Below are positions 22,690 to 34,620 of a stretch of DNA of 64,000 bases, in pieces. The translations under genes and the position numbers were made by a program. The DNA is from Apoda limacodes (lineage: Eukaryota > Arthropoda > Insecta > Lepidoptera > Limacodidae), in the NCBI GenBank assembly GCA_946406115.1, contig OX291544.1:2852001-2916000 (forward strand). Direction: 5' to 3'. Under the pieces are notes generated by a model. That model did not search any database and had not been told where the DNA came from. It saw nothing but the letters and a program-made list of their open reading frames with translations. Every line of letters begins with the position of its first letter. Position 1 is the stretch's first letter.

Positions 22690-23060
22690 CTAGCTGCTGC
22701 CCGCGACGTCGTCTGCGTGAACGCTATACAGCATCAAAAATACCTACGATTATACCTTTTAAAATAACATTTATTTACCCGTTTCTTATTTACATTTCAT
22801 ATCTACAGGAAGTGCAGTAACAGAGGGAGACTGTCTTTTGTAAAATTGACCTTCAAAAAGTGCTGATTTTCAGCTTGCTTTGAATAAATGACTTGATGGT
22901 GATTCTGCTGAATTAAGTCATAAGTTGTGACTGAAGCAGATGGAGAAAATAATGGATAAAGAATACAGAATAGGGTAGAAATACATACTTATAGGACTTC
23001 TCGATACAGAACATTAGTGGTTTGGCTCTCCGCAGCCAAAATGTAAAGTTTTCTAGGCAT
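22690..23060 (-). mobile_element. 3' end of an autonomous-type Helitron with helicase remnant
   Basis: On the minus strand, 23050 down to 22985 encodes LYILAAESQTTNVLYREVL, the extreme C-terminus of the PIF1-like helicase domain of Helitron RepHel proteins, followed by a 3' non-coding region and the terminus GACGTCGCGGGCAGCAGCTAG at 22690 with a T target base beyond it. The same coding end and following non-coding sequence recur at 61800-62018, which confirms one family. Confidence 0.75.
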
Positions 23061-23095
23061 TTTGATTATTTTAAGTTTGAAAGATAACAGAAAAT

Positions 23096-23178
23096 AATTT
23101 ACACACTGAGAATTTACACACTGAGAATTTACACACTGAGAATTTACACACTGAGAATTTACACACTGAGAATTTACA
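23096..23178. repeat. 15-bp tandem repeat, 5.5 units
   Basis: Perfect repeats of AATTTACACACTGAG. Being 15 bp, the unit stays in frame and reads as repeated VNSQC on the minus strand, in the same open frame as the Helitron helicase remnant below it. The identical units suggest a recent slippage expansion. Confidence 0.95.
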
Positions 23179-23179
23179 C

Positions 23180-24089
23180 TCATATAATGATAGGTAAGCA
23201 GTTGTCCGATTGAAATTTATTTATATTTCAGGAAAATGTTTTCACGTAAAATTCTGCCAAGCACACGATAACTTATATCAACGCAGGTAACCCCAGTTTC
23301 TATAGGTTGAGGCGGCGACATCTGTGTGCCTAGTGTGAGTTTCAAACGCAACTATCGCGTTCGCGTCAACGAAATACATATATGGAAATGAAGAAGCGCC
23401 TCTAATACGCGATAGTAAAGTTACGAATACGCAAAAACTAACCTTAAGCACACTGTACTCATAACATCATTTTTTGTGAAAAAAACCATAGCGCGATCTA
23501 ATTCGGCGCCAACGCCATCTAGTTAGCAAATAGGAAACATTTTTATATGATGAAAAATTATAACTAATCTCAGTTATTACTACACGATTTTTAACATAAG
23601 ATAAATGGCTATGTGTGAGTAGAAAAAATCTAGCTTTTTCCACATCTCACTTAAGTTTATATGCGACATGAAATTAGGTTACACGTTGTTACAGAATGCG
23701 TTGAAGAAATAAAGGTTTACTGCTCGTTTCCCGTAGGTGATAGCGTGATAATATGTAGCATATATGCTGACCCGACTTCTTAATAATATTCGTGCCAAAT
23801 TTGAAGTAAATCCATGCAGTACTTTTTGAGTTTATCCCGAACATACATACAGACAAACAGACAAAAATTCTAAAATCTAAATTTTTGGCTTCGGTATCGA
23901 TTGTAGATCACACCCCAAGTATTCTTTTAAAAAAATATTCAATGTACAGTTTTGACTTTCCTACCATTTTATTATATGTATAGATTGTGGCCGTAATAGA
24001 TTAGTCTAGTAATAGATTATTCCACTAAGTTTAGAAGTATTAATAAGCCATATAGTTATGTAAATGAAACTTTTTTAATTATCAAAAAA
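23180..24089 (+). repeat. Intron with a probable LINE/SINE 3' end
   Basis: 23700-23990 has GGTGATAGCGTGATAATATG, AGTACTTTTTGAGTTTATCC, CGAACATACATACAGACAAAC and TTTGGCTTCGGTATCGATTG, ending ATTTTATTATATGTATAGAT. I know this order from the 3' part of a common lepidopteran retroelement. The 23180-23690 part is not assigned. Confidence 0.5.
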
Positions 24090-24119
24090 TACTAAAAACT
24101 GACCGAGACACAGTCAATC

Positions 24120-25345
24120 AAATGTTTTGGTAAAATGCCTGACCCGCAAAACGGGCGAAACGAATGATCGTCTTGACTGACGTCACAGCGCCTAAGACCG
24201 CTGCGCGTGTAAGCATTTTACATAGAGTTTTGGCTTGCAGTGTGCATATTGAATACATTTATTTCCATTTCCATTTATGTATTAATCTAATAGTGTAAGT
24301 TTTAAGTGTTTAACGTAATAAGTAAAGAATATTTATTTCATGATATAGCTACTTATGCCACTGTTATGAAATGAAGATAATTTATACATGGCGCGAGTAT
24401 TAAAATACCAATAAATTTTGTGCAGTTGCGTACAAGGTTTTATTTGCAACTGATAAATGAAAATAAGCTTTATTAATAAAAAAAACGAAAAACTTGATTT
24501 TGGCACCATGCTACATTCTCGCCACTTATAAAAATCTTCTAGCTTTTTTACATATAAATACCTGAACTTTACGGAAAGTAGATTATTACTTGCTCTATTT
24601 TTTCTCTATTATAACAATAAAAATAATACTTTTGGCCATGTAACACAGGGCTATCTGGTCCGAAACCAAACAAAGCTTGCATTATGAAAACCAGACAACG
24701 GATACAAATACTTCGAATCGAACCAACACCCTCTGCACAACAGAAGGCCACACTACAAAATAGGCTTCAAGGGAGTTCTTTGTGATGTTTGGAGGTGTAT
24801 ATTCGATTCATAACAGGTGTATATCAATAACATTTCATTCATCATCAGTAGGTACACTTTTGTGTAATATAATCCGATTTCTTACCCCAAGAGACCAGGT
24901 ATCTATCTTTTGAAGATTAATACGTTACAAAAATCTAATTAGAGAAGAAAAGCAGAAAATCTAAGTATTAACTATTTGGTAGGTATCTTAATAAACATTT
25001 ACGTCGAAATGGTCTTCGCAGCAATATGCTCTTGTTTTTGTAGAGAGCTCATCCCTTTCATGACTCTGACCCATTTTTTTCTGAAATTTACTTCTTTAGG
25101 CCCCATTATATTTGGAACAACACAGTATTTATATTTATTATATGACTTCTGCTTCGACAGAGATATATTAATCAACTCTCGTTCTGTAGATTAGTGCAAG
25201 TACCTATAGCAGTTTGCAGTGTAACTGGTTTACTGTAAAACGCTGGTTTGCGCGGTCTCAAGCGCTGTGACGTCATTTTACTTTGCGCCGCTAGCCCCAC
25301 GTAAGAGGTAGCGTTTTTGCTCACGCACAAAAAAGCGAACTCTAT
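24120..25345. repeat. Pair of inverted copies of a CG-containing repeat
   Basis: 24176-24212 (GACTGACGTCACAGCGC(C)TAAGACCGCTGCGCGTG) and 25232-25285 (TTTGCGCGGTCTCAAGCGCTGTGACGTCATT) are inverted relative to each other. They are about 1.05 kb apart with AT-rich DNA between. They could be two MITE copies or the ends of one element. No transposase was seen between them. Confidence 0.5.
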
Positions 25346-25399
25346 ACTGCTCTTACTTTGTCATTCTATATCTTAGAGACCTGGCAGTCCGCTTTTTCG

Positions 25400-25910
25400 A
25401 GCGTACGCAAAATCACCCGAACCGACTAATTGTGCAATCCACAACCTACCGTCCCCCCAGGAGACCACGGCACGGTCGAAAAACTATTGTTAGGCAGCCT
25501 CGGTACGTACTAACGGCCCCAGACGACGATCTCACTATCCGGATAGCGAGATTAGTCTCAAAGACCTCCCCTAATAGGGCCTCCCCACTCACACGACCCC
25601 GACGTCCCCGGGTTCGTCGGCGAACGCACGGACCTACATCATATACGAGGAATCAAAGAGTGCCGGGGCAATCGCAATCGCAAACGCGTAACGGGGAACT
25701 CCACTTCTGGCGCTGACTCACCTTCGGATTTGAGGCTCACGCTGGTCAAAGGGACGAACCCAGGAGCGGCAACCCAAGCCGAGGCTTCCCCTGAGGGCAG
25801 CCCTGGAACGTTGGGTGCTATATAGGCTAAGACTCCTTCAGAGTCTCGCTTCAGAAAGTCCGGTGAAGCAGTAATGGCTGCACCAGCCGACTTCATAGTC
25901 AAACAGAAAA
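25400..25910 (-). mobile_element. GC-rich retroelement fragment with ORF1-like start
   Basis: The block stands out as GC-rich. On the minus strand an open frame from 25902 begins MTMKSAGAAITASPDFLKRD and runs 87 codons; the DNA downstream (25620 to 25440) matches the plus-strand repeat at 4378-4558. This layout suggests the start of a retrotransposon first ORF. No zinc knuckle or polymerase motif is visible, so the class is not determined. Confidence 0.5.
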
Positions 25911-26965
25911 AAAACTTTGTAAGGTTTTATCGTCTGATAATGTAATTTGTATCAAAATTAAAGTTCTAGAAAAATCTTTTTATATAAAATAAAAAAAAAT
26001 TAGGTGCAATAGTCTATTATACATTTTCTCTTATTAATCTATTAGGAACTGGACTGTACTCTAAACTTTACTTTGATAATCCCATTGCCACCATTATCAG
26101 CAAGGCATACAAAATCAATGGTTTCATGATGCGTTCTACTAAAGATTTAAAAAATGACAATACTCTAATATATCTACTGAAAACCTTAGTGCACTCTCAG
26201 AGTATGCGGCCATTATTTGGAAGCCAATCTACAATCTACAATATGATTACCTTGCAAATCCGCTAAAAAACATTCAGTAGCACTCGCGTGCAGAAGTACA
26301 CCATCCACATGTGTAGGAGTGCACCTCCCTCCCTCCCTCCTTATGTGGACGATGCTAACTTCACTATAACATTACACCACTAAATTTTGTGCCTTTTAGA
26401 CTAGTTAAAGCATTTTTCTTCGCAATACGCTTATAAAGTAGTATTGCTTAGCGACTAATAAAAAAGATTAAACTTGTATATCGTTTCAGTGAAGTGTTGA
26501 ATAGTTAATTTGTTTTGGACGAACCAAGGAAGAAGGAAAGGGAATTGCTTAGTTAGGTTCCTTCTAGGTGCAACAAACTTACATATTGGAGGTAAGTAAT
26601 AGTCATTCCTCTAAGGTTTTAATCCGATTTAGGTTTTGCTTTATTACGACGAATCACATGGTACGTAAGAATGTCGCTAAAATGTGGTTACTTCAGTTTC
26701 AGATGAATTATTTAACGTAACCATTCGATGCCCATGGCTTGACACAAAATTCAGAATAAACTTACGATTTTCATTATCTAAACGAACCCCTAAAAGTAAT
26801 GACTTTGTGAATGATAATTTTTTTTTATCATCAATGAGGTAACGAAAACAAAAATAACCCCACCTTACCATTAATAAGCATAAAAAAATCGAACACTATA
26901 AATAAAGCCCGGTGATCAGTTTGCTCCGGAAGTTATAAATTAACGAACAAGTTGACAGAACTAAC
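25911..26965. other. Intron sequence next to the ECL2/TM5 exon, no element recognised
   Basis: AT-rich with a short (CCCT)n run at 26325-26340. No coding exon or known repeat was identified between the GC-rich fragment and the exon at 26966. Confidence 0.4.
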
Positions 26966-27068
26966 CAGGAACCGCATAAACTAAACTAAAGCTGAGCATC
27001 CCGAACTGTTTCTTGGTGTCTGGTCCGGGCCACTCTTCGGTACAGAAATGAACGTCTCTCGTTTCTAT
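26966..27068 (-). CDS. GPCR exon: ECL2 and first half of TM5
   Basis: A 103-bp exon with acceptor TCTAG ending at 27069 and donor G|GTTAGT at 26965. It encodes 34 codons plus one base (residues 114-147). It carries ECL2 with HFCTEEWPGP: the Cys at about residue 122 is the expected disulfide partner of Cys40 at the top of TM3, and an acidic C-x-E-x-W arrangement is common in peptide receptors. It then enters TM5 (QFGMLSFSLVYAVP). Phase 0 at the start and phase 1 at the end agree with the exons at 28071 and 9964. The exon is too short to stand out as an open frame; it was found by reading the minus strand for the missing ECL2. Confidence 0.88.
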
Positions 27069-28070
27069 CTAGAATAAATTTGTACAATTACAATCACAAT
27101 ATTAAAACAGAGATACTGGAGTTTTGGTATTAAAATTTAAATGACAGTTTTTACTTCCACTACGCAACCCTACAAACTTTGTAATTAAATGAGGATCACA
27201 TTCCAAAACAAATGTTTAAAATGGCTATTGATTACGCAAATCAGGACTTCATAAAATCAAACCTTACTAATAAACGAAATGTCTGATTAAAAAACTGTAA
27301 ATCGGGGAACGGTTATGTAAATAATTATGATTTTTTAAAAAGTACAAATTATAGCAAGTTTTGTTTTTAATTTATTAGTGAACTGTTTTCGTTCGTTATT
27401 TCAAACTTATGTTTTCAGTAAGTTCATTTAACGGTACAAAAATATATAGTACATTTCCTGGTACCTAATATGATTTTCTTCTTATAGATCGAAAGCTTTT
27501 ATTTTTATTTAATTATTATTATATGATAGCATTGTGCAATCATGTTGAAATATGCAACATTTTTGTATTTTATTATTTTAATTTAGATAGAACTTATTCC
27601 TTAGCTATAATAGTTCTGTATACCTCAAATATTTATATTATTTACTTGAACAGGCTATGGCAGAATATCAGATGCTGTAACTTGTGTGACAGTTTTCTGA
27701 GTCATAGACCTTTTTGCCTACTTGTCGTATCAAAAATGTTCATGTGTTTATTTTAAGTCATAACATGTTTAGTGTAGGTATTATCCTAGTTTCTCCCATT
27801 TACGTAATTTCATAAACTGTTACATATTGGCAAATAAATATGCTTATTATTATTGTTATAATAATCACCATATTTAACGCTCATAAACACAAATAATGTA
27901 AGCAATAATTTGTGAACGTAATATAACAATATACCGTACAATACACAATATTGCGTTTGAAACATTCCACGTTACAATTTTATATCTCAATTACCTACTA
28001 GCCTAAAAAAAGACAAAAATATAAAAATATAGTTACGAACCGAAACATTTAAGGAAGCCTTAGATATTAC
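27069..28070. other. Shortest large intron of the receptor (about 1 kb)
   Basis: Separates the TM4 and ECL2/TM5 exons. AT-rich, no recognised transposon and no alternative exon; the plus-strand open frame at 27523-27756 has no domain signature and is treated as chance. Confidence 0.4.
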
Positions 28071-28267
28071 TGGAACAGTCTCTTTCTGGACAGTAGCGAC
28101 CACCACCAGTGGAATAAAAATAAACAACGCTGTGACCCATAACAGGCACAACAACATGACGGCCTGTTTGCGACCGGGGGGCCGGAGACGAGGCTCCGGA
28201 GATATGGAGAGCCACCGGTCAACTGACATGGCGGCCAAGGTGAACACGCTGGCTGCGACTGACACAC
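28071..28267 (-). CDS. GPCR exon: TM3, DRW motif, ICL2, TM4
   Basis: The acceptor CCAG ends at 28268. The exon begins with two bases completing a Gly codon from the exon at 34621, then 65 codons (residues 49-113). It holds TM3 (VSVAASVFTLAAMSV), the ionic-lock motif as DRW rather than DRY at about residues 64-66, a proline/arginine-rich ICL2 (SPEPRLRPPGRKQ), TM4 (AVMLLCLLWVTALFIFIPLVVV) and the start of ECL2. The donor was placed at CCA|GTAATA (28070-28067) because that end is phase 0 and joins directly to the ECL2 exon at 27068; another GT lies a few codons downstream. DRW is seen in some peptide receptors, for example orexin/allatotropin-type ones, but that alone does not name this receptor. 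Confidence 0.92.
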
Positions 28268-29194
28268 CTGGAAAAATATGTAATAGTCAATGTTAGGGCT
28301 GAGAACACAATGGGGTTGATATATTCCGTAAATAACTTTAAAAATATATTTATTTTAAAAATAATAAAAAATTACATTTAGACCCTCAGACCAAGCACTT
28401 TCATTTGATACAAGGCTACAGTTTGCAAAACTTTTTTAATTTACCAATTTTTTCTCCTAAAGCAGCCTCTATACTCAAAACATATTTATTCGCATTACAC
28501 GTTCTTGTTTGGTTCACAGAAATTCATGTGTGTTCCAAAATTTTAACTTTATTGATCGAAGTAGCTTAAGAGCAAATTGGCTGTGATAGACGAACAGATA
28601 GATACATAATTCTATAAGTGTTCCACTATGTTTTCTATTGGACATACGGAACCCTTAAAACCGCCCTTTAATACTTTATTTTATAATAGAGGCGAGGTAC
28701 TTTATTGTCTTCGATTTATTTTCGTTGTGAATTTATGAAACGATATCCTAATAATCTTGAAAAACAGTCACAGTTCAAGTGTAATTTATTCTTTTATCAC
28801 AAATAAAAAGAAAGGTTTAAAATTATGCAATGAAATTGAAAAAACACTTTTTATGAACAAGATTACAGTGATGACTAACATGATTTCGATAAAAATAGTG
28901 CACCTCTATTAAAGTAATTTATTATAAATTAAAGTAAATCGGTTATATATGAAAAAATAATACTAAAGTGTAATAAGTTACGTCGCTGGAACTCTTTTTT
29001 ACTTTTTTTTATAGTTTTTACAACTTTTTACAGCACAATACGACATTATTTAAATAAAACAAACAAAAAATCTATAGATGTTCACTCGCCGAGGGTGACC
29101 TTGTGTTTGTTGTGTCAAATCGATGCGCTACGCAACATAGTCTAAAAATTAGACTATGGGCGGCTAGCCTGTCGGTGCTTTTTGGACATATCTA
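28268..29194. other. Intron sequence with a possible MITE
   Basis: 28525-28665 resembles a short interspersed repeat ending CATACGGAACCCTTAAAA, similar in its last bases to family A. The rest is AT-rich and unassigned. Confidence 0.35.
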
Positions 29195-29199
29195 TTGTT

Positions 29200-30080
29200 T
29201 TTTCATATCGATGGTTTAAATACAGAGTCGTACTCATCACTAAAAACTTTGAAAAACATATTATATTGTGTATTTGGATCATTATGTTCGACAATAGACG
29301 GAATTTTTAACAATAAATTATTTTTAAATATCTCCAAGTATCGTTTAGTTTTAGGTCTTACAACAATTTTTTCCTTACATTTATTCTCCGTTAACAATTC
29401 AATTTGCACCAACTGCCCACAATGGTCAGAAGTAAGGTTATTTATAATACTTTTATTTGTAACTGTAATACAATCTGTAAATATATTATCTAAGTATGTT
29501 GCTGTATTGGCTGTTATTCTAGTCGGTGATAGAAATATATTTTTACAGTTGAATGATTGAAATAGACTTTTTAATTTTATGCCTAAGGAGGACTTTTCTA
29601 TTAAAAAATCTATTTTAAAATCTCCGCAAACAATTACTTTTTTATTTTTTTAACAAATAATGGATAGAGCCTCCTCCATTTTATTTTCAAAAATGACATA
29701 ATCCGCTAAGGGCGGCCTGTACACACTAACAACAATGAAATGCTCTAACTCCACACAGGCTATTTCAATAATTCGTTCAACAGAGAGGCTCACAATATCT
29801 TTCCGATCTTTATGTTTTAACTTGTTATTTACAAGAATCAAAGAGCCACCATGAATAGCGTGTTCCCTGTTGAACGAACTACCAATTTGGTGACTACTGA
29901 AGTAGAACATGAACTGGTGAGATTTTAGCCAATGTTCTGTAATGCATAGAATATCTTTGTTGCAGCAGTTCATGAACAACTCTATTTCAAGGTCTTTTCC
30001 AAGCATACCTTGAATATTTTGGTGGACTATATTAAGGGATTTTACATTCTTTACATTATGTTTTTTTTTTAAGAACATTT
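29200..30080 (-). mobile_element. LINE endonuclease fragment (family J), reverse
   Basis: The minus strand encodes an APE-type endonuclease in broken frames: SLNIVHQNIQGMLGKDLEI at the start (the N.rG catalytic Asn region), ILCITEHWL (catalytic Glu), VVSVYRPP (conserved YRPP), then after frame breaks SPTRITANTATYLDNIFTD and LTSDHCGQ (the SDH catalytic His), and RPKTKRYLEIFKNNL downstream. The order is that of jockey/CR1-type LINE endonucleases. It is non-functional because of frameshifts near 29560-29650. Confidence 0.85.
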
Positions 30081-30149
30081 AGGTAAATTATTATTAGACA
30101 CAAAAGTCGAGCCAGAGGGATTCTCTGTTGTACACTTAGCTAAAAAAAA

Positions 30150-30910
30150 GTATTTGGAACAGTTTCCAAGGTCTTAAAACTATTATCTTGCAAGAAATTA
30201 GCTGACAGTGGGATCGCCGGGAATCTGATAAGCTGGTACGCTTCCTACCTGGTCGGACGCTCATCGTGCGTTGTAGTGAAAGGCTTTATATTTGACGAGT
30301 TTAAATCATCATCAGGTGCCTTAATGTAAGTAAATGCAGTTTCATACACTTCTCTAGAAAAAAAGGTCCCTACTTCAATTCTTACACCATCGTCAATGCT
30401 GATATTCAAGAAACAGATGTAGTGTGTGATCTTTGTGTCTATATAGACAATAAACTTCGCTTTCACACGCACGTTGACAAAGTAACTAAAAGACGTTTTA
30501 AAGTACTGGATTTTATTTTACGTAACTGCAGGGGTTTCTAACTAGCTTCAAGGAAAATTGCCATTTTCAATGCCTTAGTTAGGTCTGGTTTAGAATACTG
30601 CAGCACAGTTTGGACTCCCTACTATGAAGTTCATAAAAAACGTCTAGAATCGATCCAAAAACGGTTTCTCTGGCATTTGACATACCAGTGTGGCATGACG
30701 AAAAGTTTACTCTTTTACAACTCGCGCTCAAAACACTTTAAGCTCATTAGTCTAGAAAGTCGCAGAAAGATCCTTGACCACTTATTTCTATACAAAATAG
30801 TAAATAGCTATATCGATTGTCCGCACCTATTGAGCCAAATAAAGTTAAAAGTTCCTCTGAAATTGTCTCGGCCTTCAGAGGAACTTGCCTTTTCATGCTT
30901 AAAGGTATAG
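30150..30910 (+). mobile_element. LINE reverse transcriptase C-terminal fragment, forward
   Basis: Reads KKLADSGIAGNLISWYASYL VGRSS near 30190-30270 (the RT 'L...GI.g.ll.w..SYL..R' block), then after a deletion of the YxDD region, HTHVDKVTKRRFKVLDFILR, ALVRSGLEYCSTVWTPYYEV HKKRLESIQKRFL and a C-terminal part to about 30905. Jockey-superfamily type. It lies head-to-head with the endonuclease fragment at 29200-30080, as expected of a 5'-inverted (twin-primed) insertion. Confidence 0.82.
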
Positions 30911-32457
30911 AACCAATTTAGGGCACTTCTCCGCCATCAACAGGATACAATAACAATATAGTCAATTATCACGCTCAACTTCGAATAAAATTGATATGTT
31001 CTGCACACTGCGCCAATTCAGAGCCGCAGTGCTCGATTCTGTTCCACCTATATAACTATGATTTTTCCAACTAAAAAATAAAAATAATGCAATCAACACA
31101 AAAATAGTATTTTTGTGTTTTTGCATATTTTGTATTTTCTGCGTTTTGTGTTTTTTGGATTTTTTGTATTTATTTTGTCTTTGTATTTTAAGTCTTCATT
31201 TTGCATTTTTTTACAAAAATATAACAAAAGTAAAGTAATAAAAAATAACAAATGTAAAATAACTTCCCGTGTAAAACATGGCAACACGATTTTTTCATTC
31301 AAAATATTTTCCAGTATATTCGGGTCGGTAAGTACCATTTGTCATATTTCACTTCTCGTGCATCACTTTTTCATGTAACATCATTACTCTCGTGTCATGG
31401 AGGACATCAAACTAGCCATGTATTTTATTTTGTCCGATAACCGGCACATTATTACGTCCGCCTTCGCACATCGCTGGACGCCGGACGCCGGACGCCGGAA
31501 CCTTTTACTTCCCTAATTTGTAAACGCTTAGCGATACAGCCGGACACCTTTTCACTGAAAATGATTGATTGACGACTATTTATTATCATTAACGTTAATT
31601 CTTCGCTTTTGGACGCGCAAAATTAAATAATGGAAACAATTTCGTGCGGTAACTAAAGATCTTATCTCTTGTAGCTAGTCGCGGTTTTACATAAAAAGAA
31701 AAAAAATAACAAGTACTAAGCAAACTTTTAAAATGCTTTTTATATTTTAAAAGTACAAAATAAGCCTTTCAAGAAGCCTAAATATTAAGTTTTTATTCTC
31801 GTGTTTAATTCATTTACTCATGGCATGTTAATCACAGTAACTATGTCGAAACTACATTGCGGATATCGTTTGCAAATAGTTTTTCGTATTCTTAAAACCT
31901 CTCTTTAGGCATATGTCGTACGCTAGCGGTCAACATGCATCGAGTGGTCGGTAGCAGTAGAGATGGGATGTCGCACGGAACGTGGTCAGAATTAGTGATA
32001 TTAGTTGACGTCTAAATAGTAATGATTATGAGGATATTTACTTGGCAGAGAAAGCAAAATGCCATGTTTTTTCGACATATATACTTAAAACATGTCGATC
32101 TATTGACGTAAATAATAACAGCGATTAACAAGCCATGAGCAAAGCAATTAAACATATCTCGAATTCGAGGTAATCTCTATCAGCACGAAAATCAGGCCCC
32201 AGTTTATGCTTTGCTTTGCCGTCGGCATTCGACTTCATGGCAAAAAAAGGCATTTAATTTTTTTTTATGCTCCATATAACTAGGAAAAAGTTATTAAATA
32301 TTGGCATTGCATTAAATTGCTTGATGATGTCGAGACTGTCGTGACGTCAAAAAAGGTAAACATTGCTCAGAGATTATTATATTTATAATTTTAAAGTTCC
32401 TTCATTTAAACATAAAGAAGCAAAATTATATTTATGTAAAATCTGAAATACTGCTCA
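30911..32457. other. Intron sequence, T-rich and short GC-rich tracts
   Basis: 31095-31215 is a T-rich imperfect TTTTGTATTTT-type simple repeat. 31480-31500 has three tandem GGACGCC units. No exon or element was recognised elsewhere. Confidence 0.4.
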
Positions 32458-33050
32458 TCAGTGTGTGAGGTACACTAGAAGGTCACCAATCGAGCGACCG
32501 CGGCGAAAGCCATATTGATTATCACTGACCAGGTCATGTTTTTTTAAATATCCAAGAAGCTGTGTGTTGATCACACGCTCCATCTCCTTGGAGAGGGGAG
32601 AAGTAATAGCGATGGGGCTGTAATTCAATGGATCTGATCTATCGCCCTTTTTGGGCACCGGGTGCACATTCGCAGTATTCCATGAAGACGGAAATTGCCT
32701 AGTGTGGTAGAAAAGCACTAAGAAGCGCGTGAGTACAGGATTTAACTCAGGAGCACTCTGCTTAAGCACCACTGCTAGTGGCCCTCTGGACTTATGAAAG
32801 TCTAGAGAAAGCAACGCCCGCCGGATCTCCCGCTGTGTTATGTAGATTTCCGGCATGGTCTTACCGCACCACGGTATAGTAGGTGGTACAGCGCCTTCGT
32901 AGTTCATATTCGAGTTTGAGACAAAGAGACTGCCCAGTAGATTGGCTTTCTCCTTAGCACTATGGTCCAAGTCACTGGCGTTCTTTCACAGTGGTGGCAA
33001 CGACGAATAGCAAAGGTTCCCTTCGGCAGCTTTAGCAAGCGATCTGCCTA
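32458..33050 (-). mobile_element. Family L LINE fragment (RT fingers/palm)
   Basis: The minus strand encodes AKEKANLLGSLFVSNSNMN down to YGFRRGRSIGDLLVYLTH, matching codons about 200-375 of the RT frame in the copy at 52879-56523. Relative to it, three codons are missing between SRGP and LAVV (GPDGIPAVV region). Cut on both sides: it lacks the endonuclease and the catalytic YADD and poly-A end. Confidence 0.9.
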
Positions 33051-34620
33051 CAATTATTTAATTATGTAAAACCGTTTGCTTAGGTAGGAAGTGGAAGTGT
33101 GACGTATTGGTATTATACATTTTCTTTCTTTTATTGAATATGGTCCTCTCTACCTCTACCTCTTCTTTTTGACGACCATTATAGAGATCTAGCTCAATGT
33201 TTTGAACATCATATTAACTTATTTTTTGCTAAGTTAATACTATGTTCAAAACTATCTTCCTATGAACTTAATAAACAACCAAAAACTATCCATCTGGAGC
33301 TTTTATACCTATTTCTTTCAACTAAAATGAAGATATTGTGTTAAACATTTTGTCGCTGTAAAACATCTGCATTAATTATATTCACGTTACTATAAAACTG
33401 CAAAACTTCAGTACTTAATAGCAGCTCCGGCGGATAGTTTTTGGTTGTTTTAAGGTTATCGTTATTTGAATATGTTATTTATATTTGCCACATACATACA
33501 TATACATCTTCGAGAAACAAATAGGCACGTAAGGAAAACGGATACTCCATTGTTTATATGACCGACTTCGCGAGAGATCAACTCTATTATAAAAAGCTTT
33601 ATTATACGTTTATTATCTTTCGTTACATAATGTGGTTAAGTCCGGGGTTTTTAAATTATTTTATCCTCTTTCGATTAAGTTTTAACCGTCGAGGATTTAT
33701 CAACATTTTTAATTCTGCTTTTTAGTATTATATTAATTATACTGAAACATTATAGATGTTCTGTGTAGGTACAAACTAAAAGATACCGAAAAAACTATTG
33801 ATACTATTACACCGAGAAAACTATTATTTCATTTATAAATTGTTTATTTAATATCTTTAACCAAATGAAAACACACTTGAAACTATTTTTTTATATTATT
33901 TCTTGCACTTTAAAATACCTATTACGCCAGCCAGGGGTAGTACAGCAATTTACAGTTTGAGGTAGCGTTAAGGTACACAGTGTAAATACCAATTAATCAT
34001 TGTCCCTTCTGTCCATCGGATCTTGTTACAAACTCTATTTCATAGCTGATGTGTGCATCTGTGTGCGTCTGTGTGTCGTTGTGTGTCGCTGTGTGCGTCT
34101 GTGTGTCGCTGTGTGTCGCTGTGCCGGTATTTATGTTACAAAATTTGTAGATAAGTTGCTGCTGCTTGAAATTTTCTGTGCGAAGGCGACCCTTTGTCCC
34201 GAATTCTAATTTTCACGGTCCAGCCAGAAGGTAGTTACGGGTCGTCTGGTTTTTATAAGAACTTTGTTTGATTACATAGGCAATTTTTTTTTATGAAAGC
34301 TAGGCTTTTATATTTTTGTGTTGTGTATTTGAAGGATAATATTTGTTTTGGAGGATTTTAAAAATGTTTATGTACCTAAAAAAACACTTAAAACACATAT
34401 TGTCTACATTTTATACATACTAATACTCGTATGTAGATCGTAATAATGTGATAATATTATCCATCCATACTAAGCTATAGAAAAGTTCTGTGACTAAACT
34501 ATAATATATATATTCCACATTATAAAGATTGATCTGTGGTTTTAATTTGAATGTTATTAAGGGAATCTCTAATGTATCCAGAGTAAACATTTTAATGGTT
34601 AAAGCTATCATTTTTAGTAC
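33051..34620. other. Intron sequence with a TGTGTGTCGC minisatellite
   Basis: 34050-34124 is a purine/pyrimidine-alternating minisatellite built of CTGTGTG(C/T)(G/C)TCTG and GTGTGTCGCT units of 8-10 bp. The rest is AT-rich with nothing recognised; the intron ends at the donor of the exon at 34621. Confidence 0.6.

Noticed and set aside
23096..23178. CRISPR-like look of short direct repeats
   Set aside because: The units are contiguous with no spacers, and the DNA is eukaryotic. The same applies to the 28-bp array at 57770-58130.
29195..29560. 121-codon plus-strand frame
   Set aside because: It is antisense to the LINE endonuclease fragment, whose SDH and YRPP motifs are on the minus strand.
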